Assembly (NCBI GenBank): GCA_011391115.1
Contig: JAABRC010000080.1
Location: 1 to 7,959, forward strand
Length of the DNA stretch: 7,959 nt
Direction of reading: 5' to 3'
From: Candidatus Egaibacter danicus
Lineage (GTDB): Bacteria; Pseudomonadota; Gammaproteobacteria; Burkholderiales; Burkholderiaceae
A model generated the notes under the pieces. That model searched no databases, was not told the DNA's origin, and saw nothing but the letters and a program-made list of their open reading frames with translations. Shown one piece after another: positions 1 to 6,053 of this stretch (the stretch's first letter is position 1; each line of letters begins with the position of its first letter). The position numbers and the translations under genes were made by a program.

Positions 1-935
1 TCAGCGGCTTGCTCACCGGGCTGGCTTTGTTGGGGTTTTCGTTTGGCCCGTCGTTCGGGGTTTTGCTGTTGCTGGCCATTCCACTCGGACTGGGCGCGGG
101 CTCGGTGGACGCGGGGTTAAACCATTTCGTGGCGCAGCATTATTCGTCGCGCCACATGAACTGGCTGCACGGCTGCTGGGGCATTGGCGCCACGTTGGGG
201 CCAATCATCATGGGTATGGCGCTGGCCACGGTCGCTGGCTGGGCGCAGGGGTATCGGCACATTGCATTCATCCAGCTGGGGCTGGCGTTTCTGTTTTTGC
301 TTACGCTGACGCTGTGGAACCGCGAGCGCGCCACACCTGACGCAGCGGCACACGATGAGCAACCCCTCACGCTCAAACCGCTGAACCCCAAAGCGCCGTG
401 GCTGGCGGTTTCGCTCTACCTCGTGTACGCCACGATTGAAGTCGGCACCGGGCTGTGGGCAGCCAGCGTGCTGGTGGACGACCGCCATGTGAGCGCTCCG
501 ACAGCCGGGTTATGGGTGTCGTGCTTTTACGGCGCCATCATGGCAGGCCGCTTCGGCACCGGCCTGATTGCCGCGCGCATGGGCAACCGCCGGCTGGTGC
601 GTTACGGGCTGGTGATGGCGATGCTGGGCGCCGCGTTGTTCAGCGTGAGTGGCTTGCCCCCGTCGCTGTCATTGGTCGGGCTAATGCTGCTGGGGCTGGG
701 CTGTGCGCCGATCTACCCGTCACTGATGCATGAGACCGCGCGGCGTTTCGATGCCGATACAGCCCGCATCGTGATCGGGCGGCAAGTGGGTTTCGCCTAT
801 GTTGGCGGCGCAGCAGGCCCCGCCGCCATGGGTCTGCTGGCTGCAGCAGCCGGCCCGGCGGCGATCATGCCCGTGGTGTTTCTGGCTGTGGTGCTGTTGC
901 TGGTGCTATCGGAAGTCCTGAATTCAATGACGTGA
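1..935 (+). CDS. MFS transporter, 3' part (N-terminus outside window)
   Basis: Integral inner-membrane major facilitator superfamily carrier; substrate unknown. The reading frame is open to the left edge (first full codon at 3), so the apparent start at 9 is an internal TTG and the true start is outside. About 310 residues are visible. Full-length members have roughly 390-400, so about TM1-2 are missing. Visible parts are hydrophobic helices matching TM3-6, a polar central loop near 320-400 (residues such as NRERATPDAAAHDEQP), then TM7-12. The loop between TM8 and TM9 (about 540-600) carries the MFS pattern G-R-x3-G-x2-A-x-R-x-G (GRFGTGLIAARMG). The segment MNWLHGCWGIGATLGP around 157-204 resembles COG0738-type (fucose permease-like) carriers, from memory. 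It ends NSMT-stop and overlaps the convergent LysR gene by 12 bp. Its link to the neighbouring phosphonate genes is unproven. Confidence 0.9.
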   Translation, partial: SGLLTGLALLGFSFGPSFGVLLLLAIPLGLGAGSVDAGLNHFVAQHYSSRHMNWLHGCWGIGATLGPIIMGMALATVAGWAQGYRHIAFIQLGLAFLFLLTLTLWNRERATPDAAAHDEQPLTLKPLNPKAPWLAVSLYLVYATIEVGTGLWAASVLVDDRHVSAPTAGLWVSCFYGAIMAGRFGTGLIAARMGNRRLVRYGLVMAMLGAALFSVSGLPPSLSLVGLMLLGLGCAPIYPSLMHETARRFDADTARIVIGRQVGFAYVGGAAGPAAMGLLAAAAGPAAIMPVVFLAVVLLLVLSEVLNSMT

Positions 936-1829
936 TTCTGCGGTAGGTCCAGCCTCTTTCATCTCACGCAGGAGCCAGCCCTTGAAGGCCTGCGCCGCCG
1001 GGTTGGCATGGGTACCTTCCGGCGCAATCAGGTAGTAAGCCTCTTTCATGGGCAATGAAAACTCGCACGGGCGCACCAGCTGCCCGGTCTGGATGAGATG
1101 ACCCGCTACCGTTTCATGTGCCAATGCCACGCCCAGCCCCTGCTGTGCCCAGGCCAGGCTCAACGTCCAGGTGCTCACACGATCAACTGCGGGGCGGGGC
1201 CCATTTGCCTGGGCAGGATTGGCGTCCAGCCAGCTGTCCCAGCTCTGCAGGGTGCCGGACAGATCAAACAAACGCTCGCGCATCAGGTCATCCACCGACT
1301 GGATGCGTTTGGCCAGCGCGGGCGCGCAGACCGGGAAAATCGTGTCACTCCCCAGCTTGAGCCCCACCCGTCCCTCCCACTTGCTCTGGCCAAAAACAAT
1401 TCCCACGGCCGCAGCGGCACTCTGTTTTTCCTCAGGCCAGATGGACGTCACCACATTCAAACGCACCCAGGGAAACTCGCGCATGAAGCTGCCTAGACGC
1501 GGTGTCAGCCAAAACACGGCGAAAGACAGATTGACGTGCAGTTCCAGCACATGGGGGTCATTTCGCCCCGTCAGCACACTGGTACCTTCCTCCAGCATCG
1601 CAAACGCGGCCTGAACGGTCGGCAAATAGGCCCTTCCTTCTTCGGTCAATTCCAGCCCCCGCACGCGGCGCACAAACAGCGGACGACCCAATGCGGTCTC
1701 CAGACTCTTGATCTGCTGGCTGACGGCAGATTGCGTCATGCTGAGCTCTGCGGCCGCGGCCGTGAAGCTCAACGAGCGTGCAGACGCTTCGAAAGCGCGG
1801 AGCCAGTTCAAGGGAGGAAGGCGGGTCAC
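924..1829 (-). CDS. LysR-family transcriptional regulator, GcvA subfamily
   Basis: Cytoplasmic DNA-binding regulator, 301 aa, the usual LTTR length. The N-terminal winged helix-turn-helix (residues about 5-64) begins RLPPLNWLRAFEASARSLSF and has recognition helix SMTQSAVSQQIKSLE (about 30-44). This closely matches the start of E. coli GcvA (RLPPLNALRVF...). Residues about 92-290 form the periplasmic-binding-protein-like effector domain. The start is GTG (1827-1829), chosen because family members begin just before RLPPLN; no clear Shine-Dalgarno sequence precedes it. It is divergent from tmpA across 161 bp that hold CTAAT-type half-sites starting 9 bp upstream of this start, so autoregulation plus control of tmpAB is the natural reading. 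The effector is not readable from sequence; a phosphonate (TMAEP) is an inference from context. Its 3' end overlaps the convergent MFS gene. Confidence 0.95.
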   Translation of the reverse strand: MTRLPPLNWLRAFEASARSLSFTAAAAELSMTQSAVSQQIKSLETALGRPLFVRRVRGLELTEEGRAYLPTVQAAFAMLEEGTSVLTGRNDPHVLELHVNLSFAVFWLTPRLGSFMREFPWVRLNVVTSIWPEEKQSAAAAVGIVFGQSKWEGRVGLKLGSDTIFPVCAPALAKRIQSVDDLMRERLFDLSGTLQSWDSWLDANPAQANGPRPAVDRVSTWTLSLAWAQQGLGVALAHETVAGHLIQTGQLVRPCEFSLPMKEAYYLIAPEGTHANPAAQAFKGWLLREMKEAGPTAESRH

Positions 1830-1837
1830 GGGTTATT

Positions 1838-1865
1838 CATTAGCAAGGCATTAGTAACACTAATG
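1838..1865. promoter_or_regulatory. Candidate LysR/GcvA-type operator with three CTAAT half-sites
   Basis: A perfect 17-bp inverted repeat, CATTAGT-AAC-ACTAATG, lies at 1849-1865. It contains a T-N11-A LysR-box core (TTAGTAACACTAA, 1851-1863). A third half-site, CATTAGC, lies at 1838-1844, exactly 11 bp (about one helical turn) before the left arm. All three cores are ATTAG/CTAAT (1839-1843, 1850-1854, 1860-1864). CTAAT is the element reported for E. coli GcvA binding regions, and the adjacent regulator is GcvA-like. The site sits just upstream of the lysR start and about 126 bp upstream of tmpA. Binding itself is inferred. Confidence 0.7.
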
Positions 1866-1886
1866 ATACAGCTGCGTTTTCTTCGT

Positions 1887-1915
1887 TTGTCAGCACATCC
1901 GGAAATCAGCAGACT
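1887..1915 (+). promoter_or_regulatory. Possible weak, activator-dependent promoter for tmpA
   Basis: TTGTCA at 1887-1892 is close to a sigma-70 -35 hexamer. At 17 bp spacing the -10 position reads CAGACT (1910-1915), a poor match (3 of 6). If used, transcription would start near 1922 and the palindrome centre (1857) would fall near -65, the usual position of a LysR recognition site. The geometry supports it more than the hexamers do. The rest of 1866-1990 shows no other clear motif. Confidence 0.3.
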
Positions 1916-1990
1916 TGGCCGGTTGCTGAATTTCACCCAAAAATCACACCCAATTACCCCACAAAACGCACGAGAAACGGAGCCTCAGCC

Positions 1991-3118
1991 ATGTCAGAAA
2001 TTCGAATCGTCGAGGGCGCCACACCGCCCCAACTGTTGTTGCATCAGGGCTTAACCGACACGCCACTGCCAGCCCTGTGGCTGCGCGCCCGCAGCACCGA
2101 CCCCACGCAACGCGACGCCATCACCGGCCAGCGCCTGATGAACCCGCACCTGCTGCCTGATGATCTACAGCTGACCGATGCAAGATGGACAGATCAGCAC
2201 ATGCTGCATCTGGCGTTCAGCGACGGGTTTGCCGGAGCATTTGATGCCACCGAGCTGATGGCGGGAAGCGTGCTGACTGAAGCCTGCCCGGAACCGAAAC
2301 CGTGGCGTGCCGATCTGACACCGCAGCCGGTTTACCAATGGGCGGATCTGGCTACTGACGCTGTTCTGTACCAGGCACTGCGGGACTTCATCACCCTGGG
2401 CTACCTGCTCGTTCACAACACCCCCACGCAAAAAGAATCCATCATGGAAATTGCGCGTCGCTTTGGTTTCGTGCGCAGCACCAACTTTGGCACTTATTTC
2501 GAGGTGTACTCCATACCCGATGGAACTGATCTGGCCTATCGGCCTGTGGCGTTGGGGCCGCACACCGACAACCCGTACCGCACGCCGGTGCCGGGCATTC
2601 AGCTGCTGCAATGCCTGCAAAACGAAACATCTGGCGGCTTGTCCACACTGGTGGATAGTCTGGCCGTCGCTGCGCAGTTGCGGGCCGAAGACCCGGAAGG
2701 TTTTGCACTGTTGAGCCGCGTGCCAGTGCGGTATGAATACCGCGATGCCACCACACAGCTGGTGGCGGTCAAGCCGATGATCGAGCTCGATGGTCGTGGC
2801 GAGATGACCGGTGTGCACTACAGCCCGCGCCTGGACGACATTCCGCTGATGTCAGACGCCGACACCCGTCGTTACCATCGCGCACGCAAGCGCTTGGGTA
2901 CGTTATTTGAAGACCCGCAATATGAATTGCGCTTTCGCCTGCAGCCCGGTGAAATGATGATGTTTGACAACAACCGCGTGCTGCATGGCCGCACTTCGTT
3001 TGACCCTTCTGAAGGCCACCGCCAGTTGCAGGGCTGCTATATTGACCGGGATGGCCCGCGCAGCCTGTACCGCGTGCTGCAACGCACCTGCGGCCACGAC
3101 GCCAGCCAACCCGCCTGA
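1991..3118 (+). CDS. tmpA: 2-(trimethylamino)ethylphosphonate dioxygenase TmpA (Fe(II)/2-oxoglutarate-dependent)
   Basis: Predicted cytoplasmic non-heme iron dioxygenase that uses O2 and 2-oxoglutarate to hydroxylate C1 of 2-(trimethylamino)ethylphosphonate, giving the (R)-1-hydroxy product for TmpB. The protein is 375 aa. Residues about 20-95 form a gamma-butyrobetaine-hydroxylase-like N-domain (LWLRARSTDP...TGQRL); the zinc-binding cysteines of eukaryotic BBOX1 are absent. Residues about 115-365 form the TauD fold. The iron facial triad is visible as H191-x-D193 (GPHTDNPYRTP) and H332 (NNRVLHGRTSF), with R344 (GHRQLQG) as the likely 2-oxoglutarate anchor. Start ATG 1991 has GGAG at 1979-1982, 8 nt upstream. 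tmpB follows after 18 bp, and this pairing separates TmpA from true gamma-butyrobetaine hydroxylases, its usual misannotation. PhnY, the partner in the aminoethylphosphonate pathway, belongs to a different (PhyH-type) family. Exact substrate is inferred from family and context. Confidence 0.87.
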   Translation: MSEIRIVEGATPPQLLLHQGLTDTPLPALWLRARSTDPTQRDAITGQRLMNPHLLPDDLQLTDARWTDQHMLHLAFSDGFAGAFDATELMAGSVLTEACPEPKPWRADLTPQPVYQWADLATDAVLYQALRDFITLGYLLVHNTPTQKESIMEIARRFGFVRSTNFGTYFEVYSIPDGTDLAYRPVALGPHTDNPYRTPVPGIQLLQCLQNETSGGLSTLVDSLAVAAQLRAEDPEGFALLSRVPVRYEYRDATTQLVAVKPMIELDGRGEMTGVHYSPRLDDIPLMSDADTRRYHRARKRLGTLFEDPQYELRFRLQPGEMMMFDNNRVLHGRTSFDPSEGHRQLQGCYIDRDGPRSLYRVLQRTCGHDASQPA

Positions 3119-3136
3119 ATAACGAAAGCCAAACCC

Positions 3137-3712
3137 ATGAAAACCGTTGCATTCACCCAGATGAAAGATGGCACCCAAGAGGAGTACATCTATTTGCAGG
3201 GCCTGGAGCATGAGTACATTCGCGGCCTGCCCGACCGGCTGCTGGTGGCGCTCAAACGGCTGGGCGATTCGATGGAGGGCTACCAGATCAGTCGCCTGAC
3301 CCACTCGCTGCAAAGCGCCACCCTCGCCGAGGCGGACGGCGCAGATCTGGAGACCATTGTGGCGGCGTTGCTGCACGACGTTGGCGACGACCTGGCCCCG
3401 GAGAATCATTCCCAACTGGCAGCCGCCGTGCTGCGCCCTTATGTGCGCGCCGAAGTGACGTGGATCGTCGAGATGCATGGCCTTTTCCAGATGAAGTACT
3501 ACGCGCACCACTACGGCAAAAACCCAGACGGTTATCTGGCCTACAAAGACCATCCGTGGTTTGAGTCCTGCAACCGTTTTTGTGAGCGCTACGATCAGGC
3601 CGCATTTGACCCGGCCTACCCCACCAAGCCGCTGAGTCATTTCGAACCCATGCTGCGTGAGGTGTTCACCCGAACGCCGTTTGATCCGGCCATTTTGAAG
3701 GAAAAGGGCTGA
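3137..3712 (+). CDS. tmpB: (R)-1-hydroxy-2-(trimethylamino)ethylphosphonate oxygenase TmpB (HD-domain diiron)
   Basis: Predicted mixed-valent diiron oxygenase of the PhnZ/TmpB group (often annotated as phosphonate-degradation HD/HDIG domain protein). It cleaves the C-P bond of the TmpA product with O2, yielding glycine betaine and phosphate. The protein is 191 aa, normal for the group. Likely metal ligands by comparison with PhnZ are H56 (RLTHSLQSA), H80-D81 (AALLHDVGDDL), H91 (PENHSQLA), H114 (EMHGLFQMKYY) and D153 (ERYDQAAFDP). The H56-to-H80 spacing of 24 equals that of PhnZ (H34-H58). The HSLQSATLAE and ALLHDVGD segments are typical. At the substrate-entry positions recalled as Tyr24/Glu27 in PhnZ this protein has M46/Y49, fitting a non-aminoethyl substrate. 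Start ATG 3137 has only a weak GAAAG upstream; translation probably follows tmpA (18 bp gap). The stop lies in the left arm of a palindromic repeat. Confidence 0.87.
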   Translation: MKTVAFTQMKDGTQEEYIYLQGLEHEYIRGLPDRLLVALKRLGDSMEGYQISRLTHSLQSATLAEADGADLETIVAALLHDVGDDLAPENHSQLAAAVLRPYVRAEVTWIVEMHGLFQMKYYAHHYGKNPDGYLAYKDHPWFESCNRFCERYDQAAFDPAYPTKPLSHFEPMLREVFTRTPFDPAILKEKG

Positions 3713-3777
3713 TTTTGATGCCTAAAATGGCCTCCAGCCCTCGTCCACTATGCGTGAGAAGCTATTAAATAAATAGC
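3705..3777. repeat. Palindromic intergenic repeat resembling a Comamonadaceae dispersed element
   Basis: Two inverted repeats fill the gap between tmpB and the DMT gene. The first pairs AGGGCTG (3705-3711) with CAGCCCT (3735-3741), with an inner ATTTT (3712-3716) and AAAAT (3724-3728) pair and a 6-nt bulge. The second is GCTATT-AAATA-AATAGC (3761-3777). The overall pattern, AAAATGGCCTC-CAGC then GAAGCTATTAAAT-ATAGC, resembles a short element I recall from many Comamonadaceae intergenic regions. There is no T-run after the first hairpin on the + strand, so it is not an obvious intrinsic terminator in that direction. The element begins inside the tmpB stop region and ends directly at the next start codon. 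Confidence 0.6.
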
Positions 3778-4656
3778 ATGCCAATATCGGGAAATCTGCG
3801 CAGCATTGTCTCCATGGTGGTTGCCGTCGGCCTGTTCTCCATGATGGATGCCGTCATGAAGGCGCTGACCGCCACTTACCCGGCCACGCAGGTCGCCGCG
3901 ATGCGTGGCCTGTCGGCGATGCCACTGGTTTGCCTGTATGTGCTCTGGCGCGGGGAGGCTCACGCTTTGCTTAAAATCCGCTGGCCCCTGCATTTGTTTC
4001 GCGGCATCATTGGCGTGATGATGCTGTCGCTATTTGCGTTCGCCATCAAGGAACTGGCGCTGGCCGAGGCATACACCATCTTTTTCATCGCACCCTTGCT
4101 GATCACCGTCCTGTCTATCCCGGTGCTCAAGGAAACCGTCCGGCCTGTGCACTGGATCGCCATTGGTGTCGGCCTGGTTGGCGTGGTGATCGCCATGCGT
4201 CCCAATGGAGAGGCATTCTTCTCGCTTGGTGCGCTGGCGGTTCTGGCCGCAGCCGCGTGTTATGCCGTGTCGGCCGTATCGGCCCGGGTATTGAGCCGTA
4301 CCGATTCCAGTGTGAACCAGGTGTTCTGGACCACCTTGCTGATGGGGGTCGGTGCTGGCACACTGGCGGCACCCGAGTGGATCAGCATTGCCGACACTGA
4401 CTGGCCGTTGATTGCCGCGCTGGCCGTGACGGGTTTTCTGGGGCTGCTCGCCATTACCGACGCCTTTCGCCACGGGCAGGCGTCTGCCGTGGCACCCTTT
4501 GAATACACCGCTCTGGCGTGGGGTGTTGGTCTTGACTGGATACTGTGGCATACCGTCCCCGACCACTACACCCTGATTGGCGGTGGCATCATCATTGCTA
4601 GCGGTTTGTATCTGATTCGCAATGAGAGGGTGAAGGATGTCGCCGTTCCGCCATGA
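3778..4656 (+). CDS. DMT-superfamily (EamA) transporter
   Basis: Inner-membrane transporter of the drug/metabolite superfamily, 292 aa with about ten hydrophobic helices in two EamA repeats (about residues 7-140 and 152-284). Recognisable family segments are FSMMDAVMKAL (TM1), the LALAEAYTIFFIAPLLITV stretch followed by PVLKETV (end of first repeat), and GQASAVAPFEYTALAW in the second repeat. Start ATG 3778 is preferred because family members begin about 5-8 residues before the first helix (NLRSIVSM). It has no Shine-Dalgarno sequence and directly abuts the hairpin GCTATT-AAATA-AATAGC. The stop overlaps the MocR start (ATGA), so these two genes are translationally coupled. Substrate is unknown; most members export amino acids or metabolites. 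A role with phosphonates or betaine would be conjecture from position. Confidence 0.9.
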   Translation: MPISGNLRSIVSMVVAVGLFSMMDAVMKALTATYPATQVAAMRGLSAMPLVCLYVLWRGEAHALLKIRWPLHLFRGIIGVMMLSLFAFAIKELALAEAYTIFFIAPLLITVLSIPVLKETVRPVHWIAIGVGLVGVVIAMRPNGEAFFSLGALAVLAAAACYAVSAVSARVLSRTDSSVNQVFWTTLLMGVGAGTLAAPEWISIADTDWPLIAALAVTGFLGLLAITDAFRHGQASAVAPFEYTALAWGVGLDWILWHTVPDHYTLIGGGIIIASGLYLIRNERVKDVAVPP

Positions 4657-6053
4657 ATTTGAATGAATACCGTGTGAATACCGCTTTTGACCTGGAGCAG
4701 GAAGCCGTTCCCAAATACCAGGCCATTGCATCCGAGTTGGCGCAGACCATTCGCAACGGTCAGCTGGCCGCAGGCGAAAAGCTGCCACCACACCGGGTGC
4801 TGGCCCATCGGCTGGGCGTCACCACCGGCACGGTAAGCCGCGCCTACGCCAGTCTGGAGCGGCTAGGGCTTGCTACGGCCCGTGTAGGTGACGGCACCTA
4901 TGTGCGCAATCTGGATACGGATACAGACGCTGCAACCGCCTCGCCGCAGACAGCCCCCATCGATCTGGCCCATAACGTGGCCATCCCGACGGACGAAGTT
5001 CAGGCATTGCGCCGGGCATTCACCCAGCTTGGCCAGAACCCCGAGCGCCTGGCCGAGGTGCTGCGTTACCAGCCCGAGACTGGCGCCAAACGCCACCGTG
5101 CAGCGGGCGCACACTGGTTACGCCGTTTTGGCACCCCTGGCGCCGCCAACCGGGTATTGGTGACGCACGGTGCGCAGCATGCGCTGGCCGGCGTGCTGCG
5201 CACCATCGCACGGCCGGGCGACACCTTGCTGGCCGAATCACTCAGCTACCCGGGCATGCTGGCGCTGGCACGTTCCCTGCGCCTTCAGGTGATCGGGCTG
5301 GAAATGGACGAGGACGGCTTGCTCCCTGATGCGCTGGACCGGGCCGCCCAAACTTTCAACACCAAGCTGCTGTTCTGCGCCCCAACGCTGCACAACCCAA
5401 CCGCCAGCACCATGTCGATGGCACGCCGGGACGCCATTGCTGCCGTGATCCGGCGCCGGGGCATGTTGTTGATGGAAGATGTGGTTCACGCGGCCATCCT
5501 CGATAAGCCGCCGGCGGCCATTTCAACGCTGGTGCCCGGACAGTCTTTCCTGATGGCCAGCATGAGCAAAGTGATGGCGCCAGGCCTGCGAGTCGGCTAT
5601 CTGGAAGCATCTCCCGAGTGGCTGGACAAGGTGGCCGCCAGCATCCGCACCGACTGCTGGATGGTGGCGCCGCTGATGCCCGAGATTGCCACCCACTGGC
5701 TGGAAAGCGGTGAAGCCCAGCGGCTCATTGATTTGCAGCGAGAGCGTGTTGACGAACGTCTGGCGCTCGCCAGGAGCGCGCTGGCTGGCATTGAATTCAG
5801 ATGGAGCCATCATCACCCGCACTTGTGGCTGCCCTTGCCAGACCCGTGGCGGGTGGGGCCGTTTGCGGCCACCTTGCGTCAGGCAGGCGTGCTGGTTCGC
5901 ACGGCAGACCAGTTCGCAGCAGGCAGAACACCATCACCGAATGCAGTTCGCATCAGCCTGAATACCGCCAGCTCAGTTGAACAGTTGTCTCGTGGGCTTC
6001 AGATCACGGTGTCGGTATTGAACAATCCGCCAGCGACGATCACGGACGCCTAG
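4653..6053 (+). CDS. MocR-type transcriptional regulator (GntR wHTH fused to PLP aminotransferase fold)
   Basis: Cytoplasmic regulator of 466 aa, normal for MocR/PdxR/GabR relatives. Residues about 18-86 are a GntR winged helix (VPKYQAIASELAQTIRNGQL, then LPPHRVLAHRLGVTTGTVSRAYASLERLG). Residues about 115-455 form a type-I aminotransferase fold. Likely PLP contacts are N248 (PTLHNPT), D276 (LMEDVVHA), the Schiff-base lysine K306 (SMSKVMAPGLRVGYL) and R433 (AVRISLN). The tyrosine often found three residues after the aspartate (EDDVY-type) is H279 here. Such proteins act as PLP-dependent activators or repressors responding to amino acids or amines rather than as enzymes. The start ATG is embedded in the DMT stop (ATGA), so it most likely regulates that transporter or the wider block. 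Its 3' end overlaps the convergent kinase gene by 14 bp. Confidence 0.94.
   Translation: MNLNEYRVNTAFDLEQEAVPKYQAIASELAQTIRNGQLAAGEKLPPHRVLAHRLGVTTGTVSRAYASLERLGLATARVGDGTYVRNLDTDTDAATASPQTAPIDLAHNVAIPTDEVQALRRAFTQLGQNPERLAEVLRYQPETGAKRHRAAGAHWLRRFGTPGAANRVLVTHGAQHALAGVLRTIARPGDTLLAESLSYPGMLALARSLRLQVIGLEMDEDGLLPDALDRAAQTFNTKLLFCAPTLHNPTASTMSMARRDAIAAVIRRRGMLLMEDVVHAAILDKPPAAISTLVPGQSFLMASMSKVMAPGLRVGYLEASPEWLDKVAASIRTDCWMVAPLMPEIATHWLESGEAQRLIDLQRERVDERLALARSALAGIEFRWSHHHPHLWLPLPDPWRVGPFAATLRQAGVLVRTADQFAAGRTPSPNAVRISLNTASSVEQLSRGLQITVSVLNNPPATITDA

Noticed and set aside
1536..2054. Plus-strand open frame running from inside lysR through the intergenic region into tmpA
   Set aside because: It is antisense to the LysR DNA-binding domain and then out of frame with tmpA; no family resemblance and no ribosome-binding site.
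2903..3640. Long open frame (245 codons) antisense to tmpA/tmpB
   Set aside because: It lies entirely opposite two well-supported genes, shows no recognisable family, and is the kind of frame expected opposite GC-rich coding sequence.
3705..3741. Intrinsic terminator after tmpB
   Set aside because: The AGGGCTG/CAGCCCT stem is followed by CGTCCAC rather than a T-run on the plus strand; the structure is better explained as part of the dispersed repeat. On the minus strand only four Ts follow.
4030..4791. Minus-strand open frame of 253 codons across the DMT-MocR junction
   Set aside because: Composition is rich in Arg, Gln, His and Pro with no domain, and both plus-strand genes under it have clear families.
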